DNA of 64,000 bases from NCBI GenBank assembly GCA_963921195.1, contig OY992540.1, positions 134,404,694 to 134,468,693 on the forward strand, read 5' to 3'. Below, piece after piece: positions 1 to 11,379 of this stretch (its first letter is position 1; every line of letters starts with the position of its first letter). Position numbers and translations under genes: made by a program. Under the pieces are notes generated by a model. That model did no database searches and was not told the origin of the DNA. It worked only from the letters and a program-made list of their open reading frames with translations. The DNA comes from Pegoplata infirma (Eukaryota; Arthropoda; Insecta; Diptera; Anthomyiidae).

Positions 1-736
1 CAGATTCTTACGAAGCCGGATTTTTTGCCTGTGGGCGGCGAGTTACGAGAAAAAGGGGACTTGGAAAAATTCGTTTTTTTTTTTAACATTTTAGAGTATT
101 TTTAAGCTCCGCCCCAATGAATTAGGAAGCTAAAAATCCCTAACAGTTCTAACTATGAAGCATATTCTAAAGTAGTCCGATTTTTGGAATGTAGACGGAG
201 AGTTTAGAGGAAAAAGAGGCAAGGCAATATTGTGTTTTATTTTTTTTTAATTTAACTAACTTTAAAGCCCTAATGACCTACGCAGCCGAAAATTGGCAAG
301 CATATTGTCCTGACAATGGAGCATATTCTAAAGTAGTCAAACTTAAATTTTTAAACTGTCGACGGAGAATTAAGAGGGAAAAGGGGCGTGAATACGAGTA
401 TGTTACTAACGATGGAGCTTATCCTAAAGTAGTCAGATTTAAAAAAGGTGGAATATGGACGAAGAATTAAGAGAAGAAAAATTATGTTTTTACATCTTAC
501 CTAATTTTGAAGACACCTTATGACCTTGAAAGATGAAAATTGGAATGCATATGGTACGGACTATGGCAAAGATAACTCTGACCTGGATATCCAGTAAAAG
601 GACGGAGATACAAAAAATCCGTTGTGAATTTTGTTTAGTTTATATATATAATCTGTAACGGCGAAATTTAGTTTTTAAACATTTAAACTATTTCTGAAAT
701 CCCTATTGACTAAGGAAGCTGAAAATTGTAAAACAT

Positions 737-1319
737 CACTCAGAAAATTATGTAAGTTACTACATGTTAGTTGTTTGTATATTTTACAGTAGTTAATTGT
801 TTTCAACTACAAAGTCATTTGTTTTTGTACGAAAAATATCAAACAGCTATTTCTGTTAGTTATTTTAAGTCGTTTTTTTGAATAACTAACAAAAAAGTAC
901 TGAAATGTAGTAACAGTTATTTAAAGTAGTTAATTTTATTTTTTTTATCTCTGAAAAATTTTCGAAGTTTTTTTCCGAAACATAAAAATAAATTTTCTTT
1001 TTTGTTATTTTTCACATCTTTAAAAAAAAAACAAAAAAACTTGGAAAAAATTTTGTCTTCCAAAAAATTTGGTCTTCAATTTTTTTCTAAAAAAATTTTT
1101 GAAAAAAAAAAAATATTATTTTATTTTACTACATGTTAGTTGTTTTGACTACAAATGTAAGTAGTTTTTACTACATAAGTCATTTGTTTTTTTGTCAGTT
1201 AAAATAACTAACATTGTTAGTTGATTTAACTGAAAAAGTAGTTGACCCCAAAACAATTTACAAAGTAGTTATTTTAACTGACATTTTCAGTTGATTTTAC
1301 TAACATAATTTTTTGAGTG
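737..1319. mobile_element. MITE, CACTC-ended family, 583 bp
   Basis: Terminal inverted repeats are CACTCAGAAAATTATG on the left and CATAATTTTTTGAGTG on the right. The dinucleotide AT flanks both ends (735-736 and 1320-1321). The opposite arm of FB-A (about 10,690-10,725) keeps the uninterrupted sequence, so the insertion and its 2-bp target duplication can be read directly. The interior is rich in GTTAGTTG/CAACTA words. There is no coding potential. Superfamily is uncertain; the CACT start is reminiscent of CMC-type elements. Confidence 0.8.
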
Positions 1320-1794
1320 ATAAAGTATTGACAATAAATCATATCCTTATGAAGTCAACTGTGTACGGAGAATTATAAGGAAAAATTTAAGTGAACAAAT
1401 TGTGTTTTTTAACATTTTATCTAATTTTAAAAATCTTCATAACTAAGGGCGGATTACTCAATGAAAAGTTAGCTGATTGCCGATTTAACGGAGCCTTATG
1501 TCAAAATTTGTATGAAAAAGTTAAATTTAATGGAGAGTTATTTTTTAACGGAGCATTGAGTAATCCAGCCTAAGAAAGATAAAAATTGCCATGTATATAG
1601 GGGTGACCATGGGACAGATCCACACGATGGATTTTTGATATCCGGTTTAAGGACGGAAACGAAATGGGCGTGCTAAATTTAGTTCCAAAATTTTATCAAT
1701 AAAACCTTTTATACGCATACAATTTTTTTCCAGTTTGGAAAATATATTAATATAACTCAATCTAGCAATATTAAATTTTTGAAGCACAAACATA

Positions 1795-2944
1795 TTTTTA
1801 TACCCTCCACTCTAGTGATAGAGGGTATATATAAATTTGTCATTCCGTTTGTAACACATCGAAATATTGGTCTAGGACCCCATAAAGTATATATATTCAT
1901 GATCCTTGATCGATTTTAAGTCGATCTAGCGATGTCCGTCCGTCCGTCCGTCCGTCCGTCCGTCCGTCCGTCTGTCTGTCTGTCCGTTGAAAACACGCTA
2001 ACTTTTGAAAGACTTTACGGAGGCTCCTGAAGTTTGACATATATGTTCTTCATTTACCGGGTCAGGTTGGTATTGCAATCCAGCGAAATCGGTCCAGTGG
2101 TTCAAAAGTTATGAGCAAAATAGTAAATTTCGGGAAGGGTATTTTTCGAATTTACAAGATTAAAACCACTATAACTTTCGAAAGACAATTCTGAGGGGAC
2201 TGAAGCTTAGCATATATATTTGTTGTTCCCCAAGGCTGTTTGGTTTTGAATTTCAGAAAAATCGGTTCTGTGGTTCAAAAGTTATAAGCAATGCACTGAA
2301 TTTCAGATTTGTTTCACCTTAAACTGTTGAAAACTCGTTAAACAAGTTTTAATAGCATAGTGAAATACCAGTTTTGTAAAACTTGTTGTTGTTTGTTTTC
2401 TTGTCGTGGGGTGCAGTTTAGTTGTTAGACAAGTAAATATTTGTTATTGTTAGTGTAACTGTATGTAACGGGAAAAAATCAAATAAAGTATGTGTATGAT
2501 TGAATGTTAATTTGTTTTTGGTTTTTAAAGAAAAGGATGGTAATATAAAAAGAGGAAAATATGTGAAATAGTTTTTTTTTTTGTATTACATATATGTAGG
2601 TATAAAACAACAAAAATATTTTACAAAGTAAATTGTTACTCAAAGAATTTGTACACTAAAATTTACACTCAAAAAAAATGTTACACCCAAAAAAAAAATT
2701 TACACATTATTATTTTTTTTTTAATGAAATGACAGACTCGAAAAAATGTTGACAGTCAAAAAAATTGTACACTCAAAAAAATTTGATTGATTAAAAAAGT
2801 TTGACTCAAAATAATATACATACATATTTCTAATAAAAAATTTGTAATGCAATTTTTTTAATTTTTTTTTAGAAAATTACTATCAGATAACATTGTGGAG
2901 GGTATTCATAGATTCGACCAAGTCGAATTAAATTTTTCTACTTG
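1795..2944 (+). mobile_element. Helitron-like non-autonomous element, copy A, 1.15 kb
   Basis: It begins at TTTTTATACCCTCCAC, followed by the inverse GAGGGTATA. It carries the block TCATTCCGTTTGTAAC, a (GTCC)n microsatellite, AT-rich filler with ACACTCAAAA words, and ends GAGGGTATTCATAG, a short hairpin ATTCG..CGAAT, then CTTG. There is no terminal inverted repeat and no clear target duplication. The right FB-A arm (about 10,325-10,360) shows the empty site, and the insertion falls between A and T. The hairpin near the 3 prime end and A^T insertion fit Helitron-like elements of the DINE-1/mini-me group. No replication-helicase reading frame is present. Confidence 0.8.
1934..1988 (+). repeat. 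(GTCC/GTCT)n microsatellite inside Helitron-like copy A
   Basis: About thirteen tetranucleotide units, GTCC first and then GTCT. The same position in the other copies carries the same repeat at different lengths (13,498-13,520; 15,426-15,463 inverted; 28,839-28,923 inverted; 34,299-34,317). Confidence 0.95.
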
Positions 2945-3029
2945 TTTTTATAAAGTTTGGTAAAAAAATTAGAATTATTGAGAAAAGTGGTTTGGTGTTC
3001 CGCCTGGCAGGGACAGGTTATGCGACTAG

Positions 3030-3170
3030 TTTTAGCATATTTTGCTTAAAATGCATATTTTTGCATATTTTGCTTAAAATGCATATTTTGCTTAAAATGC
3101 ATATTTTGCTTAAAATGCATATTTTTGCATATTTTGGTATTATTTTGCTATAAATGCATATTTTTAGGTT
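3030..3170. repeat. Short tandem repeats of ATGCATATTTTGCTTAAA type
   Basis: Six or more imperfect ~18-bp units built on GCATATTTTGC. They probably are sub-terminal repeats of the hAT-like element. Confidence 0.85.
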
Positions 3171-3497
3171 TAATTTTGTATAATATTTAGTTTTTTAGCT
3201 ACACTCAAAAAATTATGTCATTAACTGTTTGTAGTTTATTTAAAAAGTTTTCCGTTTAGTCGTTTTTAAAAGAAAAAACATTTGTTTGATGTTCAGTTTT
3301 TATTAATGACTACTTCAGTCCCTTGTTTCAAAAATAACGCAATAAAAAATAAAGACTTTCATTAACATTTAATTTTTAAAGTCATTTATTTTTGTTCTGT
3401 AAGTAAAAACTACTGATTATTCTTTTGATTTTTAATGATTTTTGTAAGTAATTTTTTTTTTAAATTGTTGGTATTTTTTAATGAAATATTATTAGTT

Positions 3498-3916
3498 CCC
3501 TGCAAAAAAGTCATTACCACATCTCAGTGGAGTGCTTTAAAACTATAACAAATGTAATGAAATACAACAAAAATAACAAAAAACACAAGACAAAAACACA
3601 CAAACAGTTTTTTCTACTCCAGAATACATAGATATTCAGCACTTAACTCATTACCTATCGCGACACCTCCATACAAATGTAAGTAGATATTCAGTAGATA
3701 AGAACTACTCCGTGGAAGTAGTTGGAAGTTGTTTGAAAGCTCGGAGTACTTCTTATCTACGGAATATCTACTTACTTTTGTATGGGAGTGTCGCGGAAGG
3801 TAATGAGTTAAGTGCTGAATAACAACTTTTTATGGAGTAGAAAAAACTGTTTGTGTGTTTTTTTCTTGTGTTTTTTGTTATTAGAAATAGAAGTACTCCG
3901 CACTTTTTTTGCTGGG
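3498..3916. mobile_element. Nested foldback MITE, 419 bp
   Basis: Ends are CCCTGCAAAAAAGT and its inverse ACTTTTTTTGCTGGG. Most of the interior is a hairpin: the segment with ACTCATTACC and CGCGACAC around 3,645 is matched in reverse around 3,795. The sister copy at 50,540-50,580 reads straight through this site, confirming an insertion. Confidence 0.75.
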
Positions 3917-4003
3917 TTTTTACCTACACAAGTCAGTTATTTTTTTGTAGAAAAAAGAAATCAAAAAATTATTTATAGAAATATAAAAACATGTTTGTAT
4001 CAA

Positions 4004-4066
4004 GTGGCCTTGGCACGATGGGTAGAGTGTCTGGCCAGAATGTAGTTGATTGCGGGATCGATTCCC
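4004..4066 (+). promoter_or_regulatory. tRNA-like RNA polymerase III internal promoter (A box and B box)
   Basis: A box TGGCACGATGG at 4011-4021 and B box GGATCGATTCC at 4055-4065 are 44 bp apart start to start, the spacing of tRNA genes. A D-arm-like GCAC/GTGT pairing is possible, but the T stem pairs only partly, there is no clear anticodon stem, and the acceptor ends do not pair. This is a tRNA-derived module inside a transposon, as in SINE heads, and not a working tRNA gene. Confidence 0.6.
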
Positions 4067-4760
4067 CAAAAATTTTATTAAAAATTTTTAAAAAAAATAT
4101 TTCAATAAAAAATTGTAAAAAATTACCTACGAAATCATTAATTTTTATTGTTTTCGTAGGTTATTTTTTTGAAATTTGTTGGTAAAAATAACAGAACTAT
4201 CATTAATTTTTAATGTTTTCGTTGGTTATTTTTTTCGAATTTGTTGGTAAAAAAGAGTGAAAAAAACGTAATTTTTAAATGTTTAATGTTATTTATTTTA
4301 GAAAATTTTGTCAACAGTAAAAAATAAATGTTGATGTTTCTTAAAACAAATGAATAATTACTGGGATGGTTTTCAATTGTTTATTCACTGGTTTTAAGTG
4401 TGTTTTTCATTTGTTTTTGCCTACAAAATATTTTGAGTGTATTATTTAATATGTTTAGCGATTTAAACATTTTTTTTTATGATTTTATTTTTATTTTTTG
4501 TACTAAAGCAATTGTTAAATTTTTTTAGATCATTTCAATTGTTTAATAACATTTTATACACCTGTATGTATGTATATCTAAGCTTACAATGCCAGACTGA
4601 ATTCAATTGTTATATTTTTTTTAATAAAAGTAAAAAACAAGTTGATAATTATGATTTTTAGTGCATATTTTACGATTTTTAGTGCATATTTCAAGACTTT
4701 TTAGTGCATATTTTAGGTGCCTAAAACATAGTTTATTAGTGCATGAAGGTATTGTCCCTG

Positions 4761-5080
4761 CTCATTTCTATACACTTACGCGCACTAAAATTAATAAACA
4801 ATTAAATGTTTTCTTTGCTTACAAAAAATTGGTGGTCAAAAAATGCGGATTTCTTCTACTGCATTTAATTTTTTTTTTATTTTTGTGTGAGTCATTGGAA
4901 AACTGAATATAAACTGTTTGACAATTTTTTTTATTTTTAATGTTTGAGCTTGGAAAAAACGACTTAAAAATATTTTTAAAAATTTTTCTAAAAATGGTCT
5001 TTTCAATTTCCATTTCGACCCTCGTTGCACATTTAATATTTACTCGATCCGGACGCCATTAAGCTTAAATTAAAGCTTTA
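4761..5080. other. AT-rich sequence without recognisable content
   Basis: I see no repeat ends, coding frame or RNA signature here beyond A/T runs. Confidence 0.5.
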
Positions 5081-5552
5081 TAATTACCTACATGGCACTT
5101 TTTACAAAAATACTTGTTTGATGATTACTATTTTTTCAACTATGTCATAGGTGAAATAACCCCAACAATGCCATAGTTGATGTAACATAGTGGTTGGTAA
5201 CTATGTTTCTTTCAAATCTACAAATCAACTATGGAAAAAGTTACTGAAAACGATGTGTTTGATAAACATATATGTAAAAATCACTAGGTCCATAGTCAAA
5301 TGCATACAAAAAGTAAACATAGTAATTATTTACTACCCGAGTAAAAAAGATCTGATATAATCATATATGCTATTATATAATTATTTATATTTATATATGG
5401 TTATGCATGAACTTTGATATGGGCATATAAGTTTATATATAGCATTGTATTTTTCCTTATTTTTTAATATGATAACATACATATTCATATCTATTTACAC
5501 ACCAATCTATATGAAATTAGATATGACACATAAGGTCGGGAATTTTTAGATA

Positions 5553-6476
5553 CCCGAGTAAAAAAGATCTGATATAATCATATATGCTATTATATAATTA
5601 TTTATATTTATATATGGTTATGCATGAACTTTGATATGGACATACAAGTTTATATATAGCATTGTATTTTTACTTATTTTTTAATATGATAACATACATA
5701 TTTATATCTATTTATATACCGATCTATATGAAATAAGATATGACATATAAGGTCGGGAATTTTTAGATATGGCAGATAAAAAGATATATGATTTTATTTA
5801 TAATTATATCCCGAAAAAAATTTTCAAAATTTTCTAAGTCCCGGACAATTAAAAAAAAATTAAATAATTTTCAAGTCCTAAAAACTTTTATAAAAATTTT
5901 CCAAAGTCCCGGAAACAAATTTTTTTTGGCAATTTTTTTGGAGTAAAAAATCGTTGAAAATGTTTTTAGGAGAAATTTTATTTTTTTGAAAAATTTTTAA
6001 GTTCCGAAAAAATGTTTTTAAATTTTTTAAGACACAAACATTTTTTGGAATTTTTAAATCCCTTTAAAATAATTTTAGAAAAAAAAATGACAAATTTTTA
6101 ATAATTTCCTAAGTCCCGAAAAAATTCCGAAGAATGCAATAAAAACTCTTCTAATTGATAATGTATCCAATCTGATAAAATAATTTCTAATTTCACGTTT
6201 AAAATTCCAAAAAATTTTGCCACATTTCATCTAATAATATAAAAATTTATCTAATTTTAACAGATAAGATATGATTTAATACAATTAGATAGACCCACTT
6301 TTTGGGATCAAACTTAATCAAATTTGATATTATTTTATCAAAAATAATAGAATTTGATACAATCGTATAATATTCGATCCGCCAATTTTCGGATCAAAAT
6401 TAATATGGATTTACATAAAAGCATATCTGTTCATATATAACTAAATAATGCGTCATATAACTTTTTTTTACTCGGG
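5553..6476 (+). mobile_element. Inner CCCGAG-family element, 924 bp
   Basis: A full-length copy with CCCGAGTAAAAAAG and ACTCGGG ends, inserted in another member of its own family at a TA site that is present at both ends. An inverted relative of about the same length lies at 42,857-43,751. Confidence 0.85.
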
Positions 6477-6872
6477 TATGTCAAATAAAAAGATATATGA
6501 TTTTATTTATAATTTAATCCGTTTTTTTTTTTTTTTTTTTAATTTTCCCGGACAATTAAAAAATAATTAAAAAATTTTTAAGTCTTATAAAATTTTATGA
6601 AAATTTTTTAAAGTCCCGGACACAAAATTATTTGGCATTTTTTTTTTTGGAGTAAAAAAATCATTGAAAATGTTTTTAGGAGAAATTTTATTCTTTTGAA
6701 AAATTGTTAAGTTCCGAAAAAATGTTTTTAAATTTTCTAAGACACAAAGACTTTTTGGAATTTTTAAATGCCTTAAAAATGATTTTAGAAAAAAAAATTG
6801 ACAAATTTTTAATAACTTGCTAAGTCCCGAAAAAATTCCGAAGAATGCAATAAAAACTCTTCTTATTGATAA

Positions 6873-8193
6873 CACAGGTTGACAAAAAATTAACTTTTTC
6901 AAATTGCCTGAACTTTGACAACTGATTTATATGGACGTTGGTGTGCTGATTCCGAATCTGTTTTCCAATTTGTTCAATCAGCTCTCGTTCGCGAGCAAAT
7001 CCCTGGTAAAGAGTCAAAAACGTGCGTTTTTTACCAACTTTGCAGGGCTATAATTGCTAACATTAATTTTAGAGCCTCAGTTTTAAACACTAACTTAACT
7101 ATATTGGATTCGAGGATTCCAAAACTATTATTAACTTATTTCTGACAGCTTTAGTTTTCGAGTTATAACGCAAGTAAATTTCGAAAAATCGTTCTCATCA
7201 TTCCATCCAAGCCACTTGTCTGATTGACTTCATATTATGTCATGTTTTAATTTGTTTTCGAGAATTGTTCTTAGAAAGGTCAAAATGAGTTGACAAACCC
7301 TTTGCAAATGCCTGAGGTTGCTTAGTAAATGCTAATAAAAAGATAACATTTTTCAATTATATGATTAAAAAAAAATATGTTATTTCGTTGCTTCATAACT
7401 CGAAAACTTAAGCCTGCAGGAGAAAACTAATAGCATTTTTGAAATCCGGCGTGCCCTATTTAGTCTAAATCGTGTCCTCAAACTCTGGCACTGTGATAAA
7501 CGTGCTTAGATTTAAAAAGGGTATGAATGAAAATTTTTCAAATTTTAATTTAGCGATATCTCAAAAACTAAAGATGACTCAAAAAAAGAAAGAGCATTTT
7601 TGAAATCAGCATAGTCAACATACCTTAAATTGACATACACTTTTTTGATGCAAGACCAGTGTTGGTAAATATGGACTCACAAATATGCCGAAAATAGCCT
7701 ATTTTCAAAGTTTCCGTAGGCTATATCTCGAAAACTAGAGCTGACCCAAAAAAACGGTAGCCAGATTTGAAATCAGAGTACCCCAATTACCCAACATTAA
7801 CTCCCGAGTAAAAAAAAAAACTTTTAAGATCTAATTTGATCTCAAAAATGGCTGTATCAAGTTGGATCAGATATTGATCTAAATGTATTATTTTAGATAC
7901 ACAAATATAAAAAATGATACAATTAGATCCGAATTTTGGTCACATCCAATTAAATCCACTTGATCTTATTTTATATAAATTAATATAGATTTATATAATT
8001 ACATAAAGTCAGATATATTTATGTATAACCTCAGATAAGAAAATGGAGGCTCAATATATCTTAGATAAAATTTGATCTGAACATATAAAAAGTCATACAT
8101 AATTTAATATGATTGTATCAAATTATATATCATTATATCAAAACTTTTTTACTAGGGCTATCAGAACCCGGGCAAAAAAAGTGTTGCCCTGTG
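6873..8193. mobile_element. PIF/Harbinger-like element with TAA duplication, 1.32 kb
   Basis: Left end CACAGGTTGACAAAAA; right end, inverted, CACAGGGCAACACTTTTT. TAA flanks both sides (6870-6872 and 8194-8196). The undamaged sister sequence near 6,160 reads GATAATGTATCC, giving the empty site. A 3-bp TAA/TTA target is characteristic of PIF/Harbinger elements. No transposase is visible. It contains a later insertion at 7803-8157. Confidence 0.7.
7803..8157 (+). mobile_element. Short CCCGAG-family element, 355 bp
   Basis: Begins CCCGAGTAAAAAAAA and ends TTTTTTACTAGGG, with CT on both sides. It closely matches 56,492-56,746, including the altered right end CTAGGG, so the two define a subfamily. 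Confidence 0.8.
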
Positions 8194-8513
8194 TAATGTA
8201 TCCAATCTGATAAAATAATTTCTAATTTCACGTTTAAAATTCCAAAAAATTTTACCAAATTTCATCTTATTATATAAAAAATTATCTAATTTTAACAGAT
8301 AAGATATGATTTAATACAATTAGATAGACCCATTTTTGGGATCAAATTTAATCACTTTTGATATTATTTTATCAAAAATAATAGAATTTGATATAATCGT
8401 ATAATATTCGATCCGCCAATTTTCGGATCAAAATTAATATGGATTTACATAAAAGCATATCTGTTCATATATAATTAAATATTGCGTCATATAACTTTTT
8501 TTTTACTCGGGTA

Positions 8514-9321
8514 TTTATTCGTTGTTTATATTAACGACCTGGATTTAATTTTTTTAATCAAAAATTCAATTTTTTGTTTTCTATTTTTTTATTAAAATTT
8601 CATAATAAACGTCTTACATCATTTTGAATATTAAAATCTTCTTTAGAAATCGGATGTCTTTTTTTTAGTTTTTAATAAAAAGTTGAAAAATTAAAATAAT
8701 AAAAATAAGTTGTTCTTTGAAAAAAAACTTAGAAAATTTCAAAAAATGGAATCATGTTAAATTTTATATAAAACACTTAGAAAATATTTTCAAAAAAATT
8801 TGTCCTTGGAAAAAACTTAGAAAAATTTTAAAAAATGAAGTTATATAAAATTTTATATAAAACACTTAGATAAAAAAAATGTTCCTTGAAAAAAACTTAG
8901 AAAAAATTTAAAAGATGGAGTCATATAAAATTTTATATAAAACACTTAGAAAATATGCGTGATAAAAAAGTGGTGCTTGGAAAAATCTTAGAAAAATAAA
9001 AAAATATGAAGGCATATGAAATTTTATATAAAACACTTTGAAGATATTTGCGATAAAAATATGTTCTTGGAAAACACTTAAAAAAATTAAAAAATAATGG
9101 AGGCATATAAAATTTTATATAAAACACTTAGAAATATAAAATGATGCATGGGACCAGATGTGTTGTAACATAGTTATGTATGGCGATATCTTAAAAAAAT
9201 CCCACATCAAAATTTATTATATAAATTTATCTTGCAATACATAGTGTCACACATGATCATGTGTCAAATAATATGACTATATAAAAGTATATAAGATCAT
9301 ATTAAATTATTTTTACTCGGG
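8514..9321. mobile_element. Truncated CCCGAG-type element carrying a minisatellite
   Basis: Only the right end (TTTTTACTCGGG, then TA) is recognisable; the left end is missing. Most of the length is the ~87-bp tandem repeat described next. Confidence 0.5.
8718..9135. repeat. ~87-bp minisatellite, about five units
   Basis: The phrase ATATAAAACACTTAGA recurs near 8,769, 8,859, 8,939, 9,029 and 9,119 (spacing 80-90 bp), each copy followed by a CTTGGAAAAA-AACTTAG phrase. Confidence 0.85.
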
Positions 9322-9550
9322 TACACATAATTTCACAATTTTATATATTTTTTTTTTACATTTTAAATATTTTGTTGTTTTTGTTTGAAAAATTGAACTG
9401 TTTGAAACTTTAATTATTAAATAAATCGTTGTAAACAACGTTGTCCATAGTTGTTTTTGATTATAAAAAGTTGATTTAAAAAATATTTAAAAAAACTATG
9501 GATTTTGTTAACTATTCAACTATGTAATTTTTTGGGTGTGTTAACTTTGT

Positions 9551-10268
9551 CGTTAACGAATTACATCTACTATGTAGTCGTACGAAGACTTTTATTGGCC
9601 ACTGTACATACTCATATGCACCCACTATATTTCATTCTTTTTTTACATTTTTTTTTTCAGGGAACTCTATTATCAATTCATGAACATAAAATGGTTATGG
9701 CAAGGAAGGAAATAGTTATAGTTAAAAATAAAAATATAAAAAAAAAATGTGTACAAAGCTTTCTGTGCGTGTTTAGATACCAAAGAATACGTTGAACTTT
9801 TGCTTACAAACAATTTTAACCCGGAAAATGTAAACGTACGTTAGTAATAATACAACAAATAACACATTTCATTTTTAAATTCTTGAAAATTTGAACAAAA
9901 ATAGTATAACAACAATTCAACAAAAAATGCATAAAGTGTAAATGAAATTTTATAAACTGCAGCAGACAGGGATGGTTGAAAAATAAATTACAAAAGTTAT
10001 AGCAAAATATGTTTAACACCAAAAAAGGAATTTTTGTTTATAATATTTATGAATGAATATCATAACTGATATTTTTAATAATTCATGAAATATTTCATTA
10101 TGTGTATGATCATTTTTTTATGTTATGAAAAACTTCATAGGTATAATACATTTAAACATTTTACACATTCGTAAAAAAATCACATACCTGATTTTTTTTA
10201 ATTAACTAAATAATATTAAGGTAATCATTCGTTTTAATTAAAAATGTATTAAAATTTAGAAAAATTTG
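9551..10268. other. Unique-looking AT-rich stretch inside the FB-A loop
   Basis: No recognisable element ends. It has a pyrimidine tract with CAG at 9,636-9,660 and the short open frame described next. The rest is A/T-rich. Confidence 0.4.
9776..9844 (+). other. Short protein-like open frame, possible decayed exon
   Basis: From a GTTTAG that could serve as a 3 prime splice site, this frame reads DTKEYVELLLTNNF, then NPENVNVR, then stop (TAG at 9842). The composition looks more protein-like than the surrounding poly-Lys/Phe/Ile frames, but it is only 22 codons with no start codon. I do not recognise a family. It may be a transposon or host-gene remnant, or chance. Confidence 0.2.
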
Positions 10269-10300
10269 TTGGTGTTCCGCCCTGCCAGGCGGAACACCAA
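10269..10300. repeat. Perfect 13-bp hairpin at the inner edge of FB-A
   Basis: TTGGTGTTCCGCC and its exact inverse flank the 6-base loop CTGCCA. Half of the same motif marks the inner edge of the left arm at 2,990-3,012. Confidence 0.95.
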
Positions 10301-11379
10301 TTCACTTTTCTCAATAATTCTATTTTTTTACCAAAGTTTATAAAAAATTATGTTTGTGCTTCAAAAATTTAATATTGCTAGATTGAGTTACATCAATATA
10401 TTTCCCAAAATGGAAAAAAATTTAATGAGTATAAAGGGTTTTATTGATAAAATTTAGAACTAAATTTAGCACGCCCATTTCGTCTCTCCGCCCTTAAACC
10501 GGATATCAAAAATCCATCGTTAGATCTGTCCCATGGTCACTCCGATATACATGGCAATTTTTATCTTTCGTAGTCATGAAGGGTTTTAAAATTAGATAAA
10601 ATGTTAAAAAACACAATTTTTTCACTTAAATGTTTCCTTATAATTCTCCGTACACAGTTTAAATATTAAATCTGACTTCATAAGGATATGATGCATTGTC
10701 AATACTTTATGCTTTACAATTTTCAGCTTCCTTAGTCATTAGAGGTTTCAGAAATAGTTTAAATGTTTAAAAACTAAATTTCGCCGTCTTCCGCCACTCC
10801 CCCTGTCTTAAAGGCCGAAAATCCGGCTACGTTACATATTATATAAACTGAACAAAATTCACAACGGATTTTTTTGTATCTCCGCACTTTCACTGGATAT
10901 CCAGGACAGTGTTGATCTTTGCCATAGTCCGTACCATATGCATCCCAATTTTCATCTTTCAAGGTCAATAGGATTACTTTAGAATATGCTTCATAGTTAG
11001 GACTACATGTTAGGGATTTTCAGCTTCCTAATTCATTTGGGCGGAGCTTAAAAATACTCTAAAATGTTAAAAAAAAAATAATTTTGTCAAGTCCCCTTTT
11101 TTGTCGTAATTCAAAGCCCACAGGCAAATATTCCGCCTTCGTAAGAATCTGTCTCTGGTGTTTTACTTTATACATGCCAGATTTAAGCTTTTAAGTCCAT
11201 CAATGAGATTCAAAAGGCGCACAAAAAATAAGAGAAACACACAAAAAAAAATATATATATACAGAAAATAGATGGAAATAAATTTACCACGGCCATTTGC
11301 CTTTCTTATTCTCCACACATACACTGGATATCAAAAATCCAGGTTCGTGTTGATCTTCCCCATGAAACCTACTATATAT

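Larger units (their letters stand above)
1..3013. mobile_element. Left arm of large foldback element FB-A (runs off the window start)
   Basis: Read in reverse complement, this arm matches 10,280-11,152: the segment with GGATATC, CCCATGG and the Cs-rich blocks appears at both places in opposite orientation. The outer part (1-740, 1,330-1,680) is made of degenerate repeats around the phrases 'gcatattctaaagtagtc' and 'gacggagaattaagag', the inverse of the ~160-bp units in the right arm. The arm is interrupted by a MITE (737-1319) and a Helitron-like element (1795-2944), both absent from the right arm. Long inverted arms built of tandem units recall the organisation of Drosophila FB elements; this is structural analogy, not proven homology. 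Confidence 0.7.
3202..4439 (+). mobile_element. CACTC-ended element with an internal tRNA-like region, 1.24 kb
   Basis: Starts CACTCAAAAAATTATG and ends AAATATTTTGAGTG, flanked by TA on both sides (3200-3201 and 4440-4441). A second, partial copy lies at 50,273-50,800 and a terminal fragment in inverted orientation at 59,527-59,786. The interior contains a nested inverted-repeat insertion (3498-3916) and a tRNA-like A/B-box region (4004-4066). No transposase is present. Confidence 0.8.
3008..4760. mobile_element. Possible hAT-like element (CAGGGACA ends), invaded by a CACTC element
   Basis: Ends are CAGGGACAGG at 3008 and the inverse ATTGTCCCTG at 4760. Both sub-terminal regions hold repeated GCATATTTT words (3,030-3,170 and 4,660-4,715), as is common in hAT elements. 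Without the 1.24-kb CACTC insertion the element would be about 0.5 kb. No 8-bp target duplication is visible and the left end abuts the inner edge of the FB-A arm, so the call is tentative. Confidence 0.4.
5336..8511 (+). mobile_element. Outer CCCGAG-family element, split by a sister copy
   Basis: Starts CCCGAGTAAAAAAGATC and ends TTTACTCGGG, with TA on both sides (5334-5335 and 8512-8513). Its first 217 bp (5336-5552) are followed by a complete sister copy (5553-6476). The remainder resumes at 6477 with the sequence expected next in the family. It is then cut again by a TAA-flanked element (6873-8193). Non-coding and rich in ATATA words. Confidence 0.8.
5081..9550. mobile_element. ACTATG-rich MITE split by the CCCGAG nest
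   Basis: The two flanks 5,081-5,333 and 9,325-9,550 share dense CAACTATG/CATAGTTG words that occur nowhere else in the window, suggesting one element cut in two by the intervening nest. The right edge reads TATGTAATTTTTTGGGTG. I could not find a convincing matching left end. Confidence 0.4.

Noticed and set aside
4004..4076. Functional tRNA gene
   Set aside because: A and B boxes are fine, but the acceptor and anticodon stems do not form.
9505..9795. 96-codon frame with a pyrimidine tract and CAG inside
   Set aside because: The part after the CAG is Lys-rich low complexity, and the frame before it is MITE sequence.
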